A stretch of DNA of 64,000 nucleotides from Streptomyces lydicus (GTDB lineage Bacteria; Actinomycetota; Actinomycetes; Streptomycetales; Streptomycetaceae): contig NZ_JNZA01000043.1 of NCBI RefSeq assembly GCF_000717345.1, positions 52,119-116,118 of the forward strand, written 5' to 3'. This document shows, piece after piece, positions 25,743 through 34,299 of this stretch. Under the pieces are notes generated by a model, which was given only the letters and a program-made list of their open reading frames with translations, was not told the origin of the DNA and made no database searches. The first letter of the stretch is position 1. Every line of letters begins with the position of its first letter. A program made the translations under genes and the position numbers.

Positions 25743-26099
25743 TCAGACGCGAGCCAGCGCGGGGAGGCCGCTGTAGTAGCTGCCGACCTCGGCCAGATAG
25801 CTGAGATCGGCGGTCTCGCTGTCGACCGTGAAGCGGGGCGCGGCCTTGATCTCTTCCTTGGTGCGGGCGACGGTCACCACCTTCGCTGCACGGTCGATCC
25901 CGGTCACGATCCCGGCCGGGATGAGCACGCTCTTACCGAAGACCCAGACGCCGGTGTCGACGACCAGGTGCTGCACGCCGGGCTGATCCATCTGGCGCTC
26001 CACCTGACCGATCGTGCCGGTAGCCGTCTCCACGCTGAAGCCCGTCAGAGTCGTCCCCTGCGGCTCCAGATCCGGAGCGTACGTCCAGATGCTGTTCAT
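25743..26099 (-). CDS. PRC-barrel domain protein
   Basis: A 118-residue cytoplasmic protein of the PRC-barrel type: FSVETATGTIGQVERQM followed by HLVVDTGVWVFGKSVLIPAGIV, then a charged C-terminal tail. The ATG at 26099 has AGGAGG at good spacing; a GTG at 26108 overlaps the ribosome site and is unlikely. Stress-regulated PRC-barrel proteins of this size are common in Streptomyces, and a candidate sigma-B type promoter lies upstream. Confidence 0.8.
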   Translation of the reverse strand: MNSIWTYAPDLEPQGTTLTGFSVETATGTIGQVERQMDQPGVQHLVVDTGVWVFGKSVLIPAGIVTGIDRAAKVVTVARTKEEIKAAPRFTVDSETADLSYLAEVGSYYSGLPALARV

Positions 26100-26203
26100 G
26101 ACGGTCACTCCTCCTTTTCGTCTGCCTTCTCGCGTGCATTGCCGAGGCCGGAGCGCTCCGCGAGAGGGGTGCCCTCGCGATCCGCCCCGGCCGTGCCCCT
26201 CCC

Positions 26204-26228
26204 GTACCCCGGTGACGGAGCGTCACAC
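26204..26228 (-). promoter_or_regulatory. Candidate SigB-type promoter for the PRC-barrel gene
   Basis: Read leftward, GTGT (26228-26225) and GGGTAC (26209-26204) are separated by 15 nt. The published consensus is GNNT-N14-16-GGGTA(C/T). The start would lie about 100 bp upstream of the PRC-barrel ATG. The opposing gene also has a similar element. Confidence 0.4.
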
Positions 26229-26378
26229 CTTTCCACCGGCAATCCGAGCCACGTATGCGCACTTTCCGTGAACCGGGGGAGGGGCGCTGACCTGCAACGC
26301 TACGACAAGGATCGGACAGTTGGGGCATATCGCCCAACCACTCGAACGCCGGGACCGGATGAAGCCGATGCGGGTGAG

Positions 26379-26406
26379 TGCTTTTCGTGACGGTCGCGCC
26401 GGGTAA
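26379..26406 (+). promoter_or_regulatory. Candidate SigB-type promoter for the RsbW-like gene
   Basis: GTGCTT (26379-26384) and GGGTAA (26401-26406) are separated by 16 nt. The -10 element differs in its last base from the strict consensus. It lies about 140 bp upstream of the RsbW-like kinase ATG. The rest of the 445-bp gap between the two divergent genes shows no gene. Confidence 0.35.
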
Positions 26407-26544
26407 GCGCCTCGAAGTAAGGAACAAGTGGTCAAGGACCCGCCGACGGATCACCCACCTGCGCAACGTGGAGTGTGCGGCCGGTCCAAGGGGCGTGCTC
26501 CCCGCCACGTTTTCACCATGACGATGCACGACGAGGTGAGCTAC

Positions 26545-26991
26545 ATGAGCACCACCGCGGGTTCGCGGACACTCACCGCACCGCCGGCCCTGTACGTCGA
26601 CCTGAGGAGCTGCCCCGAAGGCGCCGGACGCGCACGCCATCTCGCTGCCGAGTTCCTGCGAGGACTGGAGCCGCCCCTGTATCAGGAGGACATCGAAGCC
26701 GTGGTCCTGGTCGTCTCGGAACTCGTCACCAACGCGGTGCGCCACGCGGAGGGACCCTCCTGCACCTTGCACCTTTCGGCCTGCCCGGAAGCCATCGCCG
26801 TGGCCGTCAGCGACGGCAGCCACGTCCCGCCCCAGCCGCGCACCCCGGATGTCTCCGGTGAGGGAGGCGGATTCGGCTGGTCGATGATCCACCAGATAGC
26901 GGAAGCCGTGGCGGTCACCGACGAAACCGCCGGCAAGACGGTCAGCGCCCTGATCCCCCGCCACCGGGAGGACGGCAGCGCCCACCGCTGA
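26545..26991 (+). CDS. RsbW-like ATP-binding (anti-sigma kinase family) protein
   Basis: A 148-residue single-domain HATPase_c_2 protein. The N box is SELVTNAVRHA and the G box region is GGGFGWSMIHQIAEAVAV. These small kinases act as anti-sigma or anti-anti-sigma regulators of stress and development sigma factors. The ATG at 26545 has GAGGTG 6 nt upstream; an ATG at 26518 is possible but lacks a site. No sigma factor or antagonist gene is adjacent. Confidence 0.85.
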   Translation: MSTTAGSRTLTAPPALYVDLRSCPEGAGRARHLAAEFLRGLEPPLYQEDIEAVVLVVSELVTNAVRHAEGPSCTLHLSACPEAIAVAVSDGSHVPPQPRTPDVSGEGGGFGWSMIHQIAEAVAVTDETAGKTVSALIPRHREDGSAHR

Positions 26992-27074
26992 GGGGCCTTG
27001 GCTCAGGTGCCGTCGCCCGTGCCGCAGGCCCCGTGGATCGGCGCACCCCAAGCGATGACCGTCCCCCCGGTTCC

Positions 27075-28007
27075 TCAGTTCTGCTCTGCCCAGCTGTCGG
27101 GCCGACGGCCGTCGATGTCGGTGAAGCCGTATGCCCGGGCCAATTCGGACGACGTCACCGACCGCTGATTCCACCGAGCCCGATCGACGTCCGCGGCGAT
27201 GGCCGCGATGCCGCGCCCGATATAGCGGGGCGACTCGGATTCCTCGAAACCGTCAGGGGCCGACGGGTACCCCTCGACCGAGCCGTCCAGAGCGTCGCGC
27301 CAATTGCCCTCGGTCACACCGAAGTTGTCGAGCATCATCTCCGAGCGCAGCCAGCCCGGGGTGACCGCGACCGCCGTGCCGCCGTACGGAGTGAGTTCGT
27401 GGCCTTGAGAGAAGGCCAGGCGATTCACCGCGACCTTCGCGAGGTCGTAGTACACCGAGATCCGGTACCGGTTCCGGTTGAAGGCGGTCGTGCCGTCCGT
27501 GACCTCGACCAGCAGCCCGCCGGGCCGGTCGATGAGCAGCGGCAGCAGGTGGTGCGAGGTGATCAGGTGGGTGTCGACGGCCAGCCGCAGAATGCGGAGG
27601 CCGGTCTGCAGATCGTGTTCCCAGATCGGCGTATTCCAGCTCGTCGGCGGCCCCTTGAGGACCTCCGCACCCCAGATGTCGTTCACCAGCACATCGACAT
27701 GACCGTGATCCGTCCGCAGACGTTCGGCCAGGCGCCGCACCTGCTCGGGTTCGAGGTGGTCGACCTGAACCGGGATGCCGACGCCGCCCAGACCGGTGAC
27801 CAGTTCGGCGGTCTCCTCGATGGTCTCGGCACGGTCGTAGTCCGACCGGATCGACTTCGTGCCGGACCGGCTGCTGCGACCGGTGCAGACGACCGTCGCG
27901 CCGGCCTCACCCAACGCGGCGGCGATCCCCCGCCCGGCACCGCGGGTGGCGCCGGCCACCACCGCGACCCGGCCGCGCAGCGCGTCACGATCCAGTAGGG
28001 CAGCCAT
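27075..28007 (-). CDS. Short-chain dehydrogenase/reductase
   Basis: A 310-residue SDR. The cofactor motif is VVAGATRGAGRGIAAAL (TGxxxGxG variant), followed by VLVNDIWG in place of the usual NNAG. The active-site region YRISVYYDLAKVAVNR supplies the Tyr-x-x-x-Lys pair. The C-terminal part is longer than in classical SDRs (GWLRSEMMLDNFGV). This is a common actinobacterial subfamily of unknown substrate. It stands alone between two convergent or unrelated genes. Confidence 0.88.
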   Translation of the reverse strand: MAALLDRDALRGRVAVVAGATRGAGRGIAAALGEAGATVVCTGRSSRSGTKSIRSDYDRAETIEETAELVTGLGGVGIPVQVDHLEPEQVRRLAERLRTDHGHVDVLVNDIWGAEVLKGPPTSWNTPIWEHDLQTGLRILRLAVDTHLITSHHLLPLLIDRPGGLLVEVTDGTTAFNRNRYRISVYYDLAKVAVNRLAFSQGHELTPYGGTAVAVTPGWLRSEMMLDNFGVTEGNWRDALDGSVEGYPSAPDGFEESESPRYIGRGIAAIAADVDRARWNQRSVTSSELARAYGFTDIDGRRPDSWAEQN

Positions 28008-28108
28008 GGGCCCAGTCTCATGCGTCGCGCACAGAACTGCGAGGGGAGCAGCACGCTGCTCCCCTCGCAGTCCTCTCGTGGGGCCGGGTGGCGGCCGGCC
28101 GTGCGGCT

Positions 28109-28558
28109 TCAGACGCTGCCTCGCCAGGCGCCGGTCTCGATACCGCGATTCTCGATGAAGGTCTTGAACCGCTTGAGATCACCGTTCACCTGCCGCTTGA
28201 CCACGCCCAGCTTGTCGCCCACGTTCTCGGCGAGCCCGTCCGGATCGAAGGCCATCTGCAGCATGATTTTGGTGGTCGTGTCGTCGATGCGGTGGAAGGT
28301 GACGACCCCGGCCTGCTTGGCCTCACCGTCGACGGTGGACCAGGCGACGCGCTCGTCCGGGATCTGCTCGGTGATCTTCGCGTCGAACTCCCGCTTGACC
28401 CCGCCGATGCTGGTCACCCAGTGCGTGAGGCGGTCACCAGCCTGGTCGATTCGCTCAACCCCCTCCATGAACTGCGGAAAGGACTCGAACTGCGTCCACT
28501 GGTTGTAGGCCGTCCGCACCGGAACGCTGACCTCGACCGACTCCTCTACCTGCGACAT
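28109..28558 (-). CDS. SRPBCC-family (polyketide cyclase/coenzyme Q-binding-like) protein
   Basis: A 149-residue START-fold protein. Typical segments are EESVEVSVPVRTAYNQWTQF, FPQFMEGVERI and WSTVDGEAKQAGVVTFHRID. Such proteins bind hydrophobic ligands; function here is unknown. AAAGGG lies 6 nt before the ATG. It is followed 101 bp later by the SDR gene on the same strand, possibly cotranscribed. Confidence 0.85.
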   Translation of the reverse strand: MSQVEESVEVSVPVRTAYNQWTQFESFPQFMEGVERIDQAGDRLTHWVTSIGGVKREFDAKITEQIPDERVAWSTVDGEAKQAGVVTFHRIDDTTTKIMLQMAFDPDGLAENVGDKLGVVKRQVNGDLKRFKTFIENRGIETGAWRGSV

Positions 28559-28898
28559 GCCTAACCCTTTCACTCGTCCGTGAGGCGACGCCGATGCTTC
28601 GGTGTCGCTCCGCTTCCGGTTCCCCCCTGCCGTCCCGTGTGCCCTGTTCGGCCAGGACATCACCCCGGATCGCCGTGCTGATCCGCACGATTTCAGCGGC
28701 CCCAGGGAGACGGGCGGCGCAGCGGTACGCGGGCCGTGATCGGGTACGCGCTCCCCATGACGGATCCACCCACCGCTCCTCAACGGCGTGCGCACGCACG
28801 GAGAGCCGCGCGGGCGACGCCGTTGCCGCACGCACGACGTAGAGCTGCTCGCACGACGTAGAGCTGCATGCACCACGTAGAGAGGAAGGCGCACCACA
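28559..28898. other. 340-bp divergent gap with tandem repeat
   Basis: No gene is supported between the SRPBCC gene and the rightward small gene at 28899. The right part contains a 19-bp tandem repeat (see 28832-28882); nothing else stands out. Confidence 0.4.
28832..28882. repeat. 19-bp tandem repeat, 2.7 copies
   Basis: Units start at 28832, 28851 and 28870 and begin GCACGACGTAGAGCTGC. The first two differ at only two bases; the third is cut short by the ribosome site of the next gene. It sits directly upstream of the start at 28899, so it could influence its expression. Confidence 0.6.
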
Positions 28899-29300
28899 GT
28901 GAACGACTCGGAAGCGACCGCACAGACCGGTGACGGCGCGGACCAGGTCCAGGTGGAGATCACGGACTGCCCCGCAGAGGACGCACACACGGTCTTCCGC
29001 ACGCTCAACGCACTCTTCAGCTCCGACCGGGCGACGGAGGACGCACCTCAGGGCTCAGCCGGGCCGGGCCCGACCGTATGGGCCATGACCGTTGACGTGT
29101 CGGCGGCAGCAGCGGCCCTGGCGCAGCCGTGCCGGCTGACCGAGCCGGTGACCGTCACCCTCCAGGGCGGCCCCTGGGCGGCCGACCGTCTGCACGCAGG
29201 TCTGGCCTCCGTGTTCACCGTCCACGACGTCGGCTCCGCCTCCGGTGATCAGGAGCAGGAACGCCAACTGCGGCTCAGCACCCGCCGGATCGCAGCGTAG
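28899..29300 (+). CDS. Hypothetical protein
   Basis: A 133-residue protein with GTG start and GAGGAAGG upstream. It is acidic at the N-terminus (residues 1-25) and has alternating segments VQVEITDCPAEDAHTVF and TVTLQGGPWAADRLHAGLASVF. No signal peptide or membrane segment. Not recognised. It is followed closely by a very strong hairpin, indicating a single-gene transcript. Confidence 0.6.
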   Translation: MNDSEATAQTGDGADQVQVEITDCPAEDAHTVFRTLNALFSSDRATEDAPQGSAGPGPTVWAMTVDVSAAAAALAQPCRLTEPVTVTLQGGPWAADRLHAGLASVFTVHDVGSASGDQEQERQLRLSTRRIAA

Positions 29301-29314
29301 GCCGACGCCGGAAC

Positions 29315-29374
29315 GCCGCCGGACGCCACTACCGTGAGGCCGGCCTCGGCCTCACGGTAGTGGCGTCCGGCGGC
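29315..29374. terminator. Perfect 28-bp hairpin
   Basis: Bases 29315-29342 are exactly complementary to 29347-29374, leaving only a 4-nt loop (GCCT). The stem begins GCCGCCGGACGCCACTACCG. It lies 14 bp after the hypothetical gene and 145 bp before the hydrolase gene. No U-tract is needed for a stem this stable to terminate transcription. Confidence 0.8.
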
Positions 29375-29519
29375 ATGACGGGAGAGACGGCCTCGCGGCC
29401 GGCCCCGGCCGCCTCGCTCTGCCCCACGGCCAAGCGCACCACATACCGGAAACCGCCCCCGCTCGCGCCGCATGTGATCAGCTTCGGTCAGCACTTGACC
29501 TACAGGATGGCGGTAGCCC

Positions 29520-30389
29520 ATGTCAGAGCATGACCTCACCGGTTTCGACGAGAGCACCTTCACCCACGAGGGCGTCACCCGCCCGATCCTGCGGCGGGGG
29601 ACAGGCCCGGCGGTGGTCGTGATAGCGGAGATACCGGGGATCACACCCAAGGTTCTGGAGTTCGCCCGGCGGGTCGCCGCCATCGGCTGCACCGCGGTCC
29701 TCCCGGTCCTCTTCGGTACGCCGGGCCGCGCCGCCGACCCCGCAACGGTCGGCCGGCTGAAGACGCGCCTCTACATGGCCTCGTCGATAGCGAAGGTGTG
29801 CGTCAGCCGGGAATTCACCGTGCTGGCCACCGGGAAGACCTCCCCCGTGGTGAGCTGGCTCCGGGCCCTCGCCGCGGACGAGCACGAGCGCTGCGGCGGC
29901 CCCGGCGTCGGCGCCGTCGGCATGTGCCTGACCGGTGGCTTCGCCCTCGCGATGGCCACCGACGAGCGGCTTCTCGCCCCCGTACTGTCCCAGCCCTCGC
30001 TGCCCCTGCCCGTCACCAGAAGCCGGGCCGCGGTCATCGACATCTCCCCCCAGGACCTCGCCACCGTCCGGGCCCGCTGCGAACGCGACGGCCTTGAGGT
30101 CATGGGGCTGCGCTTCTGCGGCGACCGGTTGGTGCCGGGCGACCGGTTCGCCTTCCTGCGCCGGGAACTCGGCGAGGCGTTCGTTGCCGTCGAGCTCGAT
30201 GACAGTGCCGCGAACCCGGCCTCCGCGCTGCCGCCGCACTCCGTCCTGACCGAGCACCTCCTCGACGAACCCGGCCAGCCGACCCGTGCGGCGCTCGACA
30301 AGGTGCTCGATCTCTTCCGCAACCGCCTGCTCGAACAGCCCGGCAACCCGGCCGCCGCTCAAGCGCCGGCCACTCCCGCCGGACCGTAG
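29520..30389 (+). CDS. Dienelactone hydrolase-family protein
   Basis: A 289-residue alpha/beta hydrolase. The dienelactone hydrolase nucleophile motif G-x-C-x-G-G is visible as GMCLTGGFALAMA. The strand/helix region VVVIAEIPGITPKVLEFARRVA and the C-terminal PPHSVLTEHLLDE (likely catalytic His) complete the fold. Substrate uncertain; many such proteins are general carboxyesterases. It is preceded by the strong hairpin and stands alone. Confidence 0.85.
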   Translation: MSEHDLTGFDESTFTHEGVTRPILRRGTGPAVVVIAEIPGITPKVLEFARRVAAIGCTAVLPVLFGTPGRAADPATVGRLKTRLYMASSIAKVCVSREFTVLATGKTSPVVSWLRALAADEHERCGGPGVGAVGMCLTGGFALAMATDERLLAPVLSQPSLPLPVTRSRAAVIDISPQDLATVRARCERDGLEVMGLRFCGDRLVPGDRFAFLRRELGEAFVAVELDDSAANPASALPPHSVLTEHLLDEPGQPTRAALDKVLDLFRNRLLEQPGNPAAAQAPATPAGP

Positions 30390-30569
30390 ATCCCGGCGCC
30401 CACGGTGCGACCCGCACGCGCTCCCGCACGCCGGTCCGCGAGAACGCGCCGCGCCGCCGTACCGCCCGGCCACCGGCCGGGCGGGGCCGTCTCTTTCGGA
30501 CTCTTTCGGATCATCCTGGGGCAGCAGAACGATCAACTTCTGCTGCCGGCCAGGAAGCCGTCCAGAGGT

Positions 30570-31064
30570 CTATGGCTGGAGGTCGCGCTCGTACCAAGTG
30601 CCTGACTTGCCGCCGAGGTCGGCCGGGGTGGCAGGGCCCACCGGGACGAACCCGGCCTTGGCCAAAACTTTTTGGGACGCGGCGTTGTCGTGGGAGGTGG
30701 CCGCCCGCAGTGTGCGCAGGCCGTGCCTCGCTATCGCCATCCGGCACAGCTCCCGGACGCTCGCGGTCGCCACGCCGCGGCCGGCGACCCGCTCCGCGAC
30801 CCGGTAGCCGAGTCTGGCAGTGCCGTCCTCCACGTCGTACAGGTTGAACCTGCCGAGTACCGAGCCGTCCTCGGCGACGAGCACGTAGAAGGCGCAGATG
30901 CCGGCCTGCTGCTCGGCCAGCGAGGCGTTGTACCGGTCGGTGAACCGGTCGAAGAAGTCGTCGCCACGGTCGCAGATCGAGGCAGCGAAGTAGGCGCGGT
31001 TCGCCAGCTCGAAGGCCAGAACCGCCGGGGCGTGGCCGGCATGCAGCCGCTTCAGCTCGGGCAT
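30570..31064 (-). CDS. GNAT-family N-acetyltransferase
   Basis: A 164-residue protein. The acetyl-CoA loop appears as VAERVAGRGVATASVRELC and the C-terminal GNAT segment as TSHDNAASQKVLAKAGFVPVG. This is the RimJ-like subgroup that modifies protein N-termini or small amines. It stands alone, convergent with the hydrolase. Confidence 0.85.
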   Translation of the reverse strand: MPELKRLHAGHAPAVLAFELANRAYFAASICDRGDDFFDRFTDRYNASLAEQQAGICAFYVLVAEDGSVLGRFNLYDVEDGTARLGYRVAERVAGRGVATASVRELCRMAIARHGLRTLRAATSHDNAASQKVLAKAGFVPVGPATPADLGGKSGTWYERDLQP

Positions 31065-31257
31065 CGCCCGACTCTACCCAGATCATGCGCTGAGCCCACC
31101 TGAGTTTCCGCCAGTGGCAGACAGTCCCAAGACCAGGGCACATAACGATCTACAGCTGGAGTACTAGGGGAGAACAGGGAGGCTTCTCCGGAGGCTTCGA
31201 TCCGGAGACAGAATCTCGGAGGATCAGGAACAGGATCAGGATGAGGATGAGGCCGCA

Positions 31258-31686
31258 GTGAGCCAGTACTACGACATGGGCGACCAGACCCTGTGGAACC
31301 CGTCCAACGGCGCCTCCCGGCTGTTCCTGAGCCAGGTGAGCGTCTACCAAGCCGAAGTGGGGCTGCCGTCCGGCATCGGTCCCATGAAGGCGGACGAGTG
31401 CCAGATCGACCCCACCCTGTTCACTGCGTTCGTCCACGCCCTGCTCGCGTGGCACCGCAGAACGAGCCACGCCGTCATGGCCGCCCTGTCCGAGGGGTTC
31501 ATCGCCACGGTGCTGGTCCTGGCGGAGAGAGCGGCCATCGAGGTGAACTGGCAGGCGGCCGACCGTGCTGACGGCCGTGAACTCACTGATGTTCAGGTCC
31601 CCATGGGCCCGGGGCCCTCCGAGGGGGCGTGGGCAGCCGCACTTCGGCAGAAGTCGCGTGAGCTGGGCTGCTTCATGCCGACCTGA
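31258..31686 (+). CDS. DUF6086-like small protein
   Basis: A 142-residue protein beginning SQYYDMGDQTLWNPSNGASRLFL, which I recognise as the DUF6086 N-terminus; GPMKADECQIDPTLFTAFV is the other conserved part. The function of this Streptomyces family is unknown. The GTG at 31258 has GAGG 5 nt upstream within a purine-rich repeat tract (GGATCAGGATGAGGATGAGG-like, 31215-31253). Confidence 0.6.
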   Translation: MSQYYDMGDQTLWNPSNGASRLFLSQVSVYQAEVGLPSGIGPMKADECQIDPTLFTAFVHALLAWHRRTSHAVMAALSEGFIATVLVLAERAAIEVNWQAADRADGRELTDVQVPMGPGPSEGAWAAALRQKSRELGCFMPT

Positions 31687-31746
31687 TTGGGGTCAGCCAA
31701 CGCTGCGGAGGACTCGTAAGCCATCCTGAGCGGCCCAGGAAGGCGG

Positions 31747-32175
31747 TCAGGTCGTGAGCACGTCTGTGCCCAGAGCGAGCAGGGCGAAGACCTTGACCAG
31801 CTCGGTGGCCACGTAGAAGTGGTGGGCGCGGGAGCGCGGGAGGGTCTCGCCGGCGAGCACGCGGTTGGAACGGCGGTTGAGGCCGGGCCGGATCACAAGC
31901 AGCTGTACGGCCAGCAGCAACGCGGCGACGGCGGTGGGTACGACGACGGATGCGGGAGGACCGCCGGTGGCCACCGCCGCGATCGCAGCGATGGCCAGTA
32001 CGGCCTCGACCCGGTTGAGCGCACGGAAGACGATGCGGCCGATGCCGAGCCCGATGGGTACGGTCACGCCGGGGGCCCGGAACTTCAACGGCGCCTCCAG
32101 GAAGGAGATCGCCAGGACCATTCCGAGCCAGACGAAGGTGACCGCGGTGGCTACGGCGGCCGAGGTGGCGTTCAT
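31747..32175 (-). CDS. Four-helix integral membrane protein
   Basis: A 142-residue protein with four membrane segments: residues 5-25, 50-75, 78-95 and 125-140. A conserved-looking loop, FLEAPLKFRAPGVTVPIGLGIGR, follows the first segment. It starts 31 bp after the flavohaemoglobin stop and is probably the third gene of the nsrR-hmp operon. A role connected to nitric oxide handling is possible but inferred from position only. Confidence 0.7.
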   Translation of the reverse strand: MNATSAAVATAVTFVWLGMVLAISFLEAPLKFRAPGVTVPIGLGIGRIVFRALNRVEAVLAIAAIAAVATGGPPASVVVPTAVAALLLAVQLLVIRPGLNRRSNRVLAGETLPRSRAHHFYVATELVKVFALLALGTDVLTT

Positions 32176-32206
32176 GCTGTGCGCTCTCCTTGTGCTCGTG
32201 ACCGAC

Positions 32207-33403
32207 CTACTCCTGGCCCAGCCAGAGGTCCGGGCCGAAGACTTCGTAGTGGATGGACGGGGCGGGCACGCCGCGGTGGAGCAGGTCGCCGCGCACCGCC
32301 CGCATGAACGGCAGCGGGCCGCACAGGTACGCGGTCAGCCCCTCGGCGAGATCCAGCGCGGCCAGGTCGACCTGGCCGGCCGACGCATCCGGCGCATGGT
32401 CGCCCGGCTCCTCGTACCACAGGTGCAACTCGGCGTTCGGGAGCGCCCGGACGAGGCGGCGCTGCTCGTCCCGGTGGGCGTGGTCGGACGGGGTGCGGTC
32501 GGCGTGGACCACCGTCACCGCCCGGGCCGCGCCCTCCGCGGCCAGGTGGTCGAGCATGGCCAGCATCGGCGTGCTGCCGATCCCGGCGGACGCCAGCAGC
32601 AGCGGCCCGTCTCCTTCGGGGAGAACGAGGTCCCCGAACGGGGCGGAAACGGCGAGCACGTCGCCGGCCCGGGCGTGCTCGTGCAGCCAGGAGGAGACCT
32701 CTCCCTCCGGCGCCACTCCGCCCCGGACGCGCTTGACCGTGATGCGCCACTGCGGGCTGCCGGGGGCGCAGGAGAGGCTGTACTGACGTATCTGCCGGGC
32801 GCCGTCGGGCAGTTCGACCCGGACGCTGACGTACTGGCCCGGGCGGAAGGAGCCCGCGGGGCTGCCGTCGGTGCGGCGCAGGGTGAAGGAGACCGCGTCG
32901 GGTGTCTCCTCCCGCCGCTCGACGATCTCCATCTGCCGCCATATCTCGCCCTCGGCGGCGCCGGAGTCCCGGTAGAGCCGGGCCTCAAGGGCGATCAGTG
33001 CGTTGGCCATCAGCCAGTAGACCTCATCCCAGGCCGCGGCCACCTCTTCGGTGACGGCGTCGCCGAGGACGTCACCGAAGGCCGCGAAGAGGTGCTGGTG
33101 GACGAGCTTGTACTGGTCGGAGGTGACGCCGAGCGAGGCGTGCTTGTTGGCGATCCGGGCGAGCATCGCGTCCGGCCGGGTGCCGGGGTGCTCCAGCAGC
33201 ATGCCGGCGAAGGCTGCGATGGAGCCCGCCAGTGCCGTCTTCTGCTCGCCATTGGCCTGGTTGCCGCGGTTGAACAGGTCCCGCAGCAGCTCGGAGCGGT
33301 CGTCGAAGAGCTTGGCGTAGAACAGCTCGGTGATCTCACCGATGGCGCCGCCCACGACGGGCAGGGTGGCGCGGATGACGGGGGTGGACTGCTCGGAGAG
33401 CAC
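32207..33403 (-). CDS. hmp: Flavohaemoglobin (nitric oxide dioxygenase)
   Basis: A 398-residue protein. The globin domain (residues 1-140) has the proximal His in ANKHASLGV. The FAD domain contains FRPGQYVSVRVEL and RQYSLSCAP, and the NAD domain contains LLLASAGIGSTPMLAMLDHL and YLCGPLPFMRAVRGDLL. It converts NO to nitrate with O2 and NAD(P)H. The GTG start has AGGAG 5 nt upstream. The nsrR gene directly upstream on the same strand is its expected repressor. Confidence 0.94.
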   Translation of the reverse strand: MLSEQSTPVIRATLPVVGGAIGEITELFYAKLFDDRSELLRDLFNRGNQANGEQKTALAGSIAAFAGMLLEHPGTRPDAMLARIANKHASLGVTSDQYKLVHQHLFAAFGDVLGDAVTEEVAAAWDEVYWLMANALIALEARLYRDSGAAEGEIWRQMEIVERREETPDAVSFTLRRTDGSPAGSFRPGQYVSVRVELPDGARQIRQYSLSCAPGSPQWRITVKRVRGGVAPEGEVSSWLHEHARAGDVLAVSAPFGDLVLPEGDGPLLLASAGIGSTPMLAMLDHLAAEGAARAVTVVHADRTPSDHAHRDEQRRLVRALPNAELHLWYEEPGDHAPDASAGQVDLAALDLAEGLTAYLCGPLPFMRAVRGDLLHRGVPAPSIHYEVFGPDLWLGQE

Positions 33404-33478
33404 AACGACTCCTGAAACTGGCTAATGATCTTCGCATTCAGGCGGGCGGGGTGCCCACCCGCGGCGGCAGGGCGTGGG

Positions 33479-33922
33479 TCACTTGGCTCGGCGGCCGACC
33501 AGCCCGACCAGTACCGGACCGGTGGGGGATGCCACCAGGTCGGCCACGGTCAACGGATCAAGCGCGGCGTAAAAGGCGTCCTGTGCCTGGCGCAGCGCCC
33601 CGCGAAGCCGGCATGCCCAGCGCAGCGGGCAGGGTGGATCGCCGTCGCAGGCGACGACCTCCTCCACGCCTTCCAGTTCCCTCACCAGCCAGCCGACCGA
33701 AGCCTGTTGACCGAGCCCGGTCAGCTCGAGCCCGCCGCCGCGCCCCCTCCGGGCCTCCAGCACGCCCAGGTGCTGGAGCCGGGTGATCGCCTTCGCCATG
33801 TGGGCGTAGGGCACGCCCATGGCCTCCGCCACCTTGCGAGTGGTCAAGGGCTCGGCCTGCTCGGTGACCGCCAGGCGCATGACGGCACGCAGCCCCAGGT
33901 CGGTGAACTTCGTCAACCGCAT
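33479..33922 (-). CDS. nsrR: NsrR, Rrf2-family nitric oxide-sensing repressor
   Basis: A 147-residue Rrf2 protein beginning MRLTKFTDLGLRAVM. The [4Fe-4S] ligands of Streptomyces coelicolor NsrR (Asp8, Cys93, Cys99, Cys105) have exact counterparts here as Asp8, Cys92, Cys98 and Cys104 in VVACDGDPPCPLRWAC. The helix-turn-helix is TTRKVAEAMGVPYAHMAKAI. It is immediately upstream of hmp (75 bp), the classic NsrR target. The gene probably regulates itself. Confidence 0.94.
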   Translation of the reverse strand: MRLTKFTDLGLRAVMRLAVTEQAEPLTTRKVAEAMGVPYAHMAKAITRLQHLGVLEARRGRGGGLELTGLGQQASVGWLVRELEGVEEVVACDGDPPCPLRWACRLRGALRQAQDAFYAALDPLTVADLVASPTGPVLVGLVGRRAK

Positions 33923-33933
33923 GCTGCGACGCT

Positions 33934-33960
33934 AACAATTGCGCATGTTAAATGCGTGTT
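33934..33960. promoter_or_regulatory. Candidate NsrR binding site upstream of nsrR
   Basis: An AT-rich patch 11 bp upstream of the nsrR start contains CGCAT-GTTAA-ATGCG with outer AACA and TGTT. It resembles the 11-1-11 inverted repeat recognised by NsrR, with imperfect outer arms. A less clear patch, AATGCGAAGATCATT, lies 18 bp upstream of hmp. Confidence 0.5.
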
Positions 33961-34299
33961 TGATGGGGCCCTGAACCGGTGTGGAGTGCGTCACGCACGT
34001 GAGCGTCTTCCACCGCGAGGCGGACGCCGGCCGAGGCCGGTGTGGAACCGGCCCGGAGACAGCAGCAGGCACGTAGTCGCCTCCGCGCCGGCCGGAGCGC
34101 TGTGGCGGCTGACCGAGCCCGGACGGCAACTCGATGCAAGCCCGGCCCCACGCGTAGGCAACGGCGCCCTCCAGGCCCGGGGTTCGGAGGCCGACGGCCC
34201 GCAGGGCAGCAGAACTCAAAACATGCCAAAAGGCGCTCGGCCGACCGGATCTCCGGCCGACCGAGCACCCCCTCAACGCCCTGAAGTCCCCCGACTTCC
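33961..34299. other. Intergenic DNA, nothing recognised
   Basis: This stretch between nsrR and the leftward secreted-protein gene contains no supported gene. Two short direct copies of CGGCCGACCG occur at about 34240-34265. Confidence 0.4.

Noticed and set aside
31215..31253. Purine-rich GGATCAGGATGAGG tract as a regulatory repeat
   Set aside because: It overlaps and probably only extends the ribosome binding site of the DUF6086-like gene; periodicity is weak.
32172..32942. Long open frames overlapping hmp on the same strand
   Set aside because: Arginine/proline-rich frame-shifted products of GC-rich DNA; the flavohaemoglobin frame explains the region with all family motifs.
34240..34265. 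Possible hairpin GGCCGACCGGA / TCCGGCCGACC
   Set aside because: The two arms are direct, not inverted, copies of the CGGCCGACC core, so they do not form a proper stem.
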